Assembly: GCF_009857535.1 (NCBI RefSeq) | Contig: NZ_WWCS01000013.1 | Span: 107,721 to 171,720, forward strand | From: Duganella margarita | GTDB lineage: Bacteria > Pseudomonadota > Gammaproteobacteria > Burkholderiales > Burkholderiaceae_D | Direction: 5' to 3' | Length of the DNA: 64,000 nt | Program-made: the position numbers and the translations under genes | Notes under the pieces: generated by a model | What the model saw: only the letters and a program-made list of their open reading frames with translations | The model's database searches: none | What the model was told of the DNA's origin: nothing | Part shown: positions 57,548 to 64,000 of the stretch, piece after piece | Layout: every line of letters begins with the position of its first letter | How positions within the stretch are numbered: position 1 is the stretch's first letter

Positions 57548-58231
57548 TTAATTATGCGAACGGATCAGGCTTGCCGCTTCTAGCAGCGTATTAACTATAC
57601 CATCGGAATCGATGTCGTGTATAGACTCTCCGTGGTTATAACCATATGGCACGGTCAGCACCGGGCAGCCGGCGGCGCGCGCGGCCTGGGCGTCGTTGGA
57701 GGAGTCGCCGATGGCCACCACCTGTGATGGCGGCAGGTCGAAGTCGGCGCACACGGTTTGCAGCGGCAGCGGGTCCGGCTTCTTGCGCGGCAGCGAGTCG
57801 CCGCCGTAGACCACCTCGAAAAAGCCGTCCAGGCCTTTCTGCTTCAGCAGCGGCGTGGTGAAGGCGATCGGCTTGTTGGTCACGCAGGCCAGGCGCAGGC
57901 CCTGCGCCTTCAGGGCGGTCAGGCCCGCGATCACGTCCGGATACAGCACGCTGTGATTGCCGTTGATGCTCAGGTAGTGGCGCTGGTAGGCGTCCATCGC
58001 TGGCGCAAACGCTGCCTCGATGCGGTCCGCGTCCCAATCCAGCGCCAGGACGGAGCGGATCAGGTTTTCCGAGCCTTTGCCGACCATCAGCGCGATCTGC
58101 TGCTGCGTGATCGGGCCCAGGCCCAGTTCCGCGCGCATGCCGTTGATCGCGACGTGGAAGTCGGGGATCGTGTCCAGCATGGTGCCGTCGAGGTCAATGA
58201 TTGCGGCGCGCACGCCTGCCAGTACGCTCAT
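57548..58231 (-). CDS. gph: phosphoglycolate phosphatase
   Basis: A 227-residue HAD phosphatase. Motif I is IIDLDGTMLDT with nucleophile Asp13 and Asp15; LACVTNKP gives motif II, RKKPDPLPL motif III, and IGDSSNDAQAARAAG motif IV. It removes phosphate from 2-phosphoglycolate formed in DNA repair. The gene starts 2 bases after rpe and precedes the trp leader; rpe-gph-trpEGDC is a conserved order in Betaproteobacteria. The end of the gene probably contains the trp promoter. Confidence 0.93.
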   Translation of the reverse strand: MSVLAGVRAAIIDLDGTMLDTIPDFHVAINGMRAELGLGPITQQQIALMVGKGSENLIRSVLALDWDADRIEAAFAPAMDAYQRHYLSINGNHSVLYPDVIAGLTALKAQGLRLACVTNKPIAFTTPLLKQKGLDGFFEVVYGGDSLPRKKPDPLPLQTVCADFDLPPSQVVAIGDSSNDAQAARAAGCPVLTVPYGYNHGESIHDIDSDGIVNTLLEAASLIRSHN

Positions 58232-58233
58232 TC

Positions 58234-58899
58234 TTATGCCTTGGCCAGGTTGGCGCGCATGGCGTCGATCACGGCCTTGTAGTCGGGCTGGCCGAAGATG
58301 GCGGAGCCGGCCACGAAGGTGTCGGCGCCGGCGGCAGCGGCAGCGGCGATGTTGTCGATCTTGATGCCGCCGTCGACTTCCAGCAGGATGTCGCGGCCGG
58401 AATCGTCGATCAGGCGGCGCGCCTCAGCGATTTTCTTCAGCGCGTGCGGAATGAAGGACTGGCCGCCGAAGCCCGGGTTGACCGACATGATCAGGATCAT
58501 GTCGATCTTGTCCATCACGTGTTCCAGGTAGCTCAGCGGGGTGGCCGGATTGAATACCAGGCCGGCCTTGCAGCCGTGGTCGCGGATCAGTTGCAGCGAA
58601 CGGTCGATGTGGTCCGACGCTTCCGGGTGGAAGGTGATGATGTTGGCGCCGGCCTTGGCGAAGTCCGGGATGATGCGGTCGACCGGCTTGACCATCAGGT
58701 GCACATCGATCGGCACTTCCACGTGCGGACGGATCGCCTGGCACACCAGCGGGCCGATGGTCAGGTTGGGAACATAATGGTTGTCCATCACGTCAAAGTG
58801 GATCATGTCGGCGCCGGCCGATACGACGTTGCGGACTTCTTCACCCAGGCGGGCGAAGTCGGCGGACAGGATGCTGGGAGCGATGCGGAAAGTGGTCAT
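58234..58899 (-). CDS. rpe: ribulose-phosphate 3-epimerase
   Basis: A 221-residue TIM-barrel enzyme of the pentose phosphate pathway that interconverts ribulose-5-P and xylulose-5-P. Signatures: IAPSILSADFARLGEEV, IHFDVMDNHYVPNLTIGP, DVHLMVKPVD, MSVNPGFGGQSFI and LEVDGGIKIDN, giving the metal-binding His and Asp residues. ATG 58899 is the family start; the longer frame adds 45 unsupported residues. First gene of the rpe-gph-trp unit. Confidence 0.96.
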   Translation of the reverse strand: MTTFRIAPSILSADFARLGEEVRNVVSAGADMIHFDVMDNHYVPNLTIGPLVCQAIRPHVEVPIDVHLMVKPVDRIIPDFAKAGANIITFHPEASDHIDRSLQLIRDHGCKAGLVFNPATPLSYLEHVMDKIDMILIMSVNPGFGGQSFIPHALKKIAEARRLIDDSGRDILLEVDGGIKIDNIAAAAAAGADTFVAGSAIFGQPDYKAVIDAMRANLAKA

Positions 58900-59057
58900 G
58901 GCGTTGGGCTGGCATTGAAAAAGATGCGTTATTTTACGCTGGTCCACGCCATTGCGCCTGTTTTCAGGTGCGCCGTCCTTGCATACAGGGCGGATTTGCG
59001 GTGCAATGGATGCTTGGCGATATATGATCGCCAAGCTTGCTTTTTAGAGGAATGTTG

Positions 59058-59432
59058 ATGCCCACTTATGAATTTACCGTGTCGGTCAGAACCCAGTACC
59101 TGCCGGACCAGTCGGACCCGGAACGCACTAATTTTGTGTTTACGTACTCGATTACGATCAAAAACACCGGCACGGTGGCGGCGCAGCTGATCTCGCGCCA
59201 TTGGGTGATCACGGACGCCAACAACCATGTGGAAGAAGTGCGCGGACTGGGCGTGGTCGGCCATCAGCCGCTGCTGCAGCCAGGCGAAGTGTTCGAATAC
59301 ACCAGCGGCGCCGCGCTGCAAACCACGCAGGGCTCGATGGTTGGCGAATATTTCTGCGTGGCCGAGGATGGTCACCAGTTCGAAGTCAAGATCCCGGAAT
59401 TCGTGCTGTCGCTGCCGCGCACGCTGCATTGA
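59058..59432 (+). CDS. apaG: ApaG/CorD protein
   Basis: A 124-residue beta-sandwich protein. Matches: YEFTVSVRTQYLPDQSDPE, FVFTYSITIKNTG, AQLISRHWVITDANN, EEVRGLGVVGHQPLLQPGE and GSMVGEYFCVAEDG, all as in ApaG. The family is linked to divalent cation efflux and diadenosine tetraphosphate metabolism, without a proven reaction. ATG 59058 is preferred to 59052 because the AGAGG site is then 7 bases upstream. It abuts, end to end, a tiny membrane protein gene on the other strand. Confidence 0.94.
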   Translation: MPTYEFTVSVRTQYLPDQSDPERTNFVFTYSITIKNTGTVAAQLISRHWVITDANNHVEEVRGLGVVGHQPLLQPGEVFEYTSGAALQTTQGSMVGEYFCVAEDGHQFEVKIPEFVLSLPRTLH

Positions 59433-59516
59433 TCACTTCTTGCCCTTCATGGTCCACCAGACGATGAACACCAGCAGGAAAAACGCCACGCCCGCTTCCA
59501 CCATTAATACCCACAT
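59433..59516 (-). CDS. 27-residue single-span membrane protein
   Basis: A very short frame from ATG 59516 (AAAGG 7 bases upstream) to TGA 59433. It encodes one hydrophobic helix (residues 2-21, with an acidic Glu7 and two Trp at the end, FIVWW) and a basic tail TMKGKK, fitting an inner-membrane small protein with the tail in the cytoplasm. It ends exactly one base after the apaG stop and starts 11 bases from mltA, which is divergent. I have an impression of similar peptides in this position in related bacteria but cannot verify it. Function unknown. Confidence 0.6.
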   Translation of the reverse strand: MWVLMVEAGVAFFLLVFIVWWTMKGKK

Positions 59517-59527
59517 AGTTAGCCTTT

Positions 59528-60775
59528 ATGTTATCTCCACGTCGTAGTCTACCCGTTTCGCTGAGCGTCGTCGCGCTGGCGCTGGCCGCTTGTACTTCCA
59601 CGCCGCTGCCGCCTGAAAAACCGGCCCAGCCGGCGCCGCCGGTGTTCGTGCCGGTGCCGCCAACGCCAACGCCAACGCCAACGCCAACGCCAACGCCAAC
59701 GCCAACGCCGCCGGCGGAACCGGCCAAGCCGGGCGCGCTGCAAATGGTGCCGGCCACCTTCGCCCAGCTGCCCGGCTGGGAACGCGACGACCTGCGCGCC
59801 GCCTGGCCGGCGTTCATGTCGTCATGCTCGGTGCTGATCAAACAGGCGCTGTGGAAGGAATCGTGCACCGTGGCGCGCACCGTCAACGGCAACGATGAAA
59901 AAGCCATCCGCACCTTCTTTGAAGCTTTCCTGGAGCCGAACCAGGTGATCGCCCCCGACGGCGCCACCGACGGCCTGATCACCGGCTACTACGAGCCACT
60001 GCTGCACGGCGCCCGCAAGAAGGGCGGCCCGTACCAGACCCCGCTGTACAAGGTGCCGGACGATATGCTGACCATCGACCTGGCCAGCGTCTACCCTGAA
60101 CTGAAGGGCATGCGCCTGCGCGGTAAACTGGTGGGCAAGAAGGTGGTGCCGTATTCGACCCGCGCCGATATCGAGTCGGCCAATTTCAGCGGCAAGGAGC
60201 TGCTGTGGGTGGATGATCCGGTGGAATCGTTCTTCCTGCAGGTGCAGGGGTCGGGCCGCGTGCAGCTGAGCGACACCGGCGAAACCGTGCGCGTGGCGTA
60301 TGCCGACCAGAATGGCCAGCCGTATAAATCGATCGGCAAGTATCTGGTGGAGAAGGGCGAGTTGACGCTGGAGCAGGCCTCGGCGCAGGGCATCAAGGCG
60401 TGGATCGCCGGCCATCCGACCCGCATGCAGGAGCTGTTCAACGCCAATCCGAGCTATGTGTTCTTTAAAGAGGAGCGCCTGCCGGATCCGAAAGTGGGGC
60501 CGAAAGGTTCGCTGGGCGTGCCGCTGACGCCGCAACGCTCGGTGGCCATCGACGCCACCCAGCTGCCGCAGGGGGCGCCGGTGTTCCTGTCCACCACCCA
60601 GCCGAACAGCGATATTCCGCTGCAGCGGCTGGTGATGGCGCAGGATACGGGCGGCGCCATCCGTGGCGCAATCCGGGTCGACTATTTCTTCGGCTTTGGC
60701 GCCGAGGCGGCCGAGAATGCGGGCCGCATGAAGCAGCGCGGCAGCGTCTGGGTGCTGCTGCCTAAAAAGATCTAA
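59528..60775 (+). CDS. mltA: membrane-bound lytic murein transglycosylase A
   Basis: A 415-residue outer-membrane lipoprotein (LALAAC, Cys at residue 22) that cuts peptidoglycan glycan strands, leaving anhydro ends. After the lipid anchor comes a linker of alternating Thr-Pro encoded by eight CAACGC units. The MltA domain has GLITGYYEPLLHG, the double-psi barrel region with DDPVESFFLQVQGSG, and the 3D motif MAQDTGGAIRGAIRVDYFFG with the catalytic Asp. The end overlaps the convergent uspA gene by 4 bases. Confidence 0.95.
   Translation: MLSPRRSLPVSLSVVALALAACTSTPLPPEKPAQPAPPVFVPVPPTPTPTPTPTPTPTPTPPAEPAKPGALQMVPATFAQLPGWERDDLRAAWPAFMSSCSVLIKQALWKESCTVARTVNGNDEKAIRTFFEAFLEPNQVIAPDGATDGLITGYYEPLLHGARKKGGPYQTPLYKVPDDMLTIDLASVYPELKGMRLRGKLVGKKVVPYSTRADIESANFSGKELLWVDDPVESFFLQVQGSGRVQLSDTGETVRVAYADQNGQPYKSIGKYLVEKGELTLEQASAQGIKAWIAGHPTRMQELFNANPSYVFFKEERLPDPKVGPKGSLGVPLTPQRSVAIDATQLPQGAPVFLSTTQPNSDIPLQRLVMAQDTGGAIRGAIRVDYFFGFGAEAAENAGRMKQRGSVWVLLPKKI
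59661..59708 (+). repeat. CAACGC hexanucleotide repeat, 8 units, in mltA
   Basis: Eight perfect tandem CAACGC units encode the Thr-Pro linker of MltA. Because the unit is six bases, gain or loss changes the linker by two residues without breaking the frame. Confidence 0.95.
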
Positions 60776-61209
60776 CGCAAAACCAGCACGGGCAGCGTGG
60801 TGTGCGACAGCACGCTCTGGGTTTCGCTGCCCATCAGCAGCTTGCTCAGGCCACTGCGGCCGTGCGACGCCATCATGATCAGGTCGCAGCCGTACTTCTC
60901 GGCGGCGGCCACAATCTCTTCATAGGGATTGGGCGACATCGCAATCACGCCCTCAAATGGTATGCCGGCCGTATTGGCGGCCGCCGCCACCCGCTCGATA
61001 TGGGCGCGGGCGGCGTCCTGCATCTGGATTTCGTACTGGCCGGCGTCGGCCACGGCGCCGCTGTCGCCCAGCGATGGCAGCAGCAGCGGCTGGATCACCG
61101 TCAGCGCCGTGATGCGCGACTGGTGCAGGCGGGCGAATTCCACCGCGATCGCGGTGGCTTTGTCGGACAGCTCGGAGCCGTCGGTCGGCAGTAGAATGGA
61201 TTTGAACAT
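60772..61209 (-). CDS. universal stress protein, UspA family
   Basis: A 145-residue single-domain protein. It starts MFKSILLPTDGSELSDKA and ends with the ATP-binding pattern MASHGRSGLSKLLMGSETQSVLSHTTLPVLVLR-type stretch, in which G..G and GS..S loops are intact, so ATP binding is likely. Role in stress survival is general to the family. ATG 61209; the ends overlap mltA by 4 bases in convergent orientation. Confidence 0.92.
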   Translation of the reverse strand: MFKSILLPTDGSELSDKATAIAVEFARLHQSRITALTVIQPLLLPSLGDSGAVADAGQYEIQMQDAARAHIERVAAAANTAGIPFEGVIAMSPNPYEEIVAAAEKYGCDLIMMASHGRSGLSKLLMGSETQSVLSHTTLPVLVLR

Positions 61210-61253
61210 GGCTAACTCCTGTCATTGAACACTGGAGCCAGCCTACTGGCTAG

Positions 61254-62525
61254 TCAGCTTTTCTGGCGCACGGGTGGCGACAGCGCCAGGACGATCATCA
61301 GCACGATGGCGCCGGCCGCCACGCAGGCCAGGCCGGTGCGGATGCTGAAGTGTTCGCCGAGGTAGCCGCCGGCCAGCGCGCCGAGCGGCGCGATCGCCCC
61401 GGTCAGGAAGCGCATGGTCGACATCATGCGGCCCAGGTAGGCGTCCGGCGTGACCTGCTGGCGCAGCGTGGTGTAGGGCAGCAGGAACAGCATCACGCCG
61501 CAATCGAGGAAAAACGACATGGCGGCGCACAGCATGGCGCTGGCCAGCGGATAGCCGAACAGATTGGCCGGGATCAGCGGCGTGACGATGTAGGCCACCG
61601 TGCACAGCCCCATGCCGAACAGCATCGCGCCGGTGGCGCCATAGCGCCGGGTCAGCGGCTTCAGTAGCAGGGAGCTGGCCAGCACACCGACCCCGCCGAC
61701 CATCTGCGCCGCGCCCAGCATGCCGGCGCTCATGCCCAGTTCGCGCGTGGCGAAAATCACATGCAGCGCCACAAAACCATAAAACAGTAGATGCCAGCAG
61801 CCCGAGGCCCAGGCCAGCGCGCGCAGCAGCGGCTGGCGCCAGATGAACAGGATGCCGTCGTGGATGTCGCGCAGCGGATGCTTGTTGGACGGCGGCGGCT
61901 TGGGATCGTTGGCCTTCAGCTTGCGCAGCAGCCTGATCGAGACCAGGAAGCCGAAGGCGTTCAGCAGCACCGCATAGGGCGCGGTCAGCCACTGGATCAG
62001 CAGGCCGGCAAAGCCCGGCGCCACCAGGCGGGCGATGGAATCGGTGGCGGTGAACTTGGACTGGGCGTCGGTCAGCTTGTCGCGGCCGATCATATTGGTC
62101 AGGAATACCTGCTCGGCGCCGCCGCCCACCACAGCGCAGGCACCGGTAACGAACGACACCACATACATCCACTCCACCGTCAGCAGACCCAGCCACCATG
62201 CCAGCGGGATGCTGGCCAGGGCGGTGGCCTGGATCGCCTTGCTGGCCAGCAGGATCGGCAGTTTTCGGTTGCGGTCGAGGAACACACCGGCGGGCAGGGC
62301 CAGCAGCGCAAACGGCAGCGCCGCCGCCGCGCCCATCATGCCCATCTGCGCCGGCGAGGCTTTTAATAGCAGCACCGCGCACAGCGGCAGCGCCAGTCCG
62401 CTGATATAGCTGCCAAAGCCATTCAGGATGGCGCTCGACCAGTAACGGCGGAAATCGCCGTTGCGCATCAATTCGTCGTTGCTGAGGGCGTTAAGAATGG
62501 GAGACTCTTGAATGCAGGTTGCCAA
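61254..62525 (-). CDS. MFS family transporter
   Basis: About 423 residues with 11-12 membrane helices. The typical loop after helix 2 is GVFLDRNRKLPIL, and the mid-protein cytoplasmic loop (LRKLKANDPKPPPSNK) separates two halves. Overall it resembles the MFS subgroup of macrolide/bacilysin-type exporters (MFS_3). The reading frame opens at TTG 62525; an internal ATG at 62468 (MRNGDFRRYW) is a good alternative start because family members often begin with such a stretch. Neither has a clear ribosome site. Substrate unknown. Confidence 0.85.
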   Translation of the reverse strand: MATCIQESPILNALSNDELMRNGDFRRYWSSAILNGFGSYISGLALPLCAVLLLKASPAQMGMMGAAAALPFALLALPAGVFLDRNRKLPILLASKAIQATALASIPLAWWLGLLTVEWMYVVSFVTGACAVVGGGAEQVFLTNMIGRDKLTDAQSKFTATDSIARLVAPGFAGLLIQWLTAPYAVLLNAFGFLVSIRLLRKLKANDPKPPPSNKHPLRDIHDGILFIWRQPLLRALAWASGCWHLLFYGFVALHVIFATRELGMSAGMLGAAQMVGGVGVLASSLLLKPLTRRYGATGAMLFGMGLCTVAYIVTPLIPANLFGYPLASAMLCAAMSFFLDCGVMLFLLPYTTLRQQVTPDAYLGRMMSTMRFLTGAIAPLGALAGGYLGEHFSIRTGLACVAAGAIVLMIVLALSPPVRQKS

Positions 62526-62594
62526 ATTTCAATCATACCAGCGGCGGAGATAGGCGCTACAATCGGCCGGTAAATTTTCCACCTGGAGGAACGT

Positions 62595-63371
<777 letters not shown>

Positions 63372-63433
63372 TATGATTCGGTCCCTCGCAAGGCAACGCA
63401 TGTAAATGCTGAGTTAAGCGGGGAAAAAGAAGG

Positions 63434-63462
63434 TTGACGAAATGCTGCAAACGCTTCATACT
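63434..63462 (+). promoter_or_regulatory. rRNA operon promoter
   Basis: TTGACG (63434-63439), 17-base spacer, CATACT (63457-63462), about 200 bases before the 16S start. Spacing and position fit a sigma-70 rRNA promoter. Confidence 0.6.
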
Positions 63463-63512
63463 CTTCCTTCTTCGCTGACAGACAAAACGCTTTGTCAGCA
63501 TGCAGTACAGAA

Positions 63513-63525
63513 TGATCTTTAAAAA
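63513..63525 (+). promoter_or_regulatory. boxA-like antitermination site
   Basis: TGATCTTTAAAAA resembles the boxA element (TGCTCTTTAA-type) that loads NusB/S10 on rRNA leaders. It lies between the promoter and the 16S start. Confidence 0.55.
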
Positions 63526-63663
63526 TTTACAGTCGATAAATGTGGGCGTTTGATGCTGCAACAAAAAGCATTAAATGCTCAACAAAGAAATATTCAGTAG
63601 AAATACTGTCAGTATTTTTGAGAAGAGCGAACCAGTGACCAGCAGTGGTCACAAACAGAGATT

Positions 63664-64000
<337 letters not shown>

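Overview
The window is from a GC-rich betaproteobacterium of the Oxalobacteraceae (Massilia / Duganella / Janthinobacterium group). The grounds are the partial 16S rRNA at the right edge, the gene order rpe-gph-trpEGD-(lysE)-trpC, a DsbC beside a UbiH-type hydroxylase, and many secreted exopeptidases. It reads as chromosomal core DNA with one short accessory patch; genus is inferred from memory of rRNA signatures, not from a search.

Layout. 0-4.8 kb: 3' end of a TonB-dependent receptor, a hemerythrin-like protein, an SDR oxidoreductase with its TetR regulator (two near-identical operator copies) and a small lipoprotein. 4.9-9.8 kb: secreted S9 and M1 peptidases separated by a double-hairpin repeat. 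9.8-13.4 kb: an orphan protein with a large inverted repeat over its start, two secreted unknowns, and a divergent RelA/SpoT-synthetase-like protein. 13.4-18.1 kb: a three-gene membrane glycosylation set (GT2, GtrA, GT-C-like) and a GntP-type permease. 18.1-27.2 kb: Nei glycosylase, site-2 protease, frameshifted DUF2167 gene, secreted M28 and M16 peptidases, and an S9 protein lacking catalytic Ser and His. 27.3-32.4 kb: MarR-FUSC-DUF1656-HlyD-OMF efflux operon with a palindromic operator. 32.4-41 kb: DUF2058, a tandem CAP protein, TrhP/YegQ, a large surface lipoprotein and a second M1 peptidase.

The accessory patch (41.0-44.2 kb) is visibly AT-richer. It holds a translationally coupled trio that looks like a type VI secretion cargo cassette (PAAR protein, lambda-R/GH104-type muramidase, periplasmic putative immunity protein), a frameshifted secreted protein, a possible DNA-adenine-methylase remnant, and an intact tRNA-Phe with a decayed partial copy exactly 1063 bp away.

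44.3-51.4 kb: ubiquinone-type hydroxylase, DsbC, a two-subunit molybdenum hydroxylase with a MocA-type cytidylyltransferase, and an M61 peptidase. 51.5-59 kb: a diguanylate cyclase, then the tryptophan operon read leftwards, preceded by a trpL leader peptide (four Trp codons in nine) and a hairpin-T6 attenuator. A LysE-type exporter sits between trpD and trpC with a second copy of the double-hairpin repeat. 59-64 kb: apaG, a 27-residue membrane protein, mltA, a universal stress protein, an MFS transporter, an enoyl-CoA hydratase, and the promoter and first part of an rRNA operon.

Several genes fit a life spent degrading external protein: four apparently active exported peptidases (S9, M1 twice, M28), an exported M16 enzyme, an unexported M61 peptidase and an outer-membrane receptor. 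The best candidate for a new system is the PAAR-muramidase-immunity cassette; the best regulatory find is the trp attenuator.
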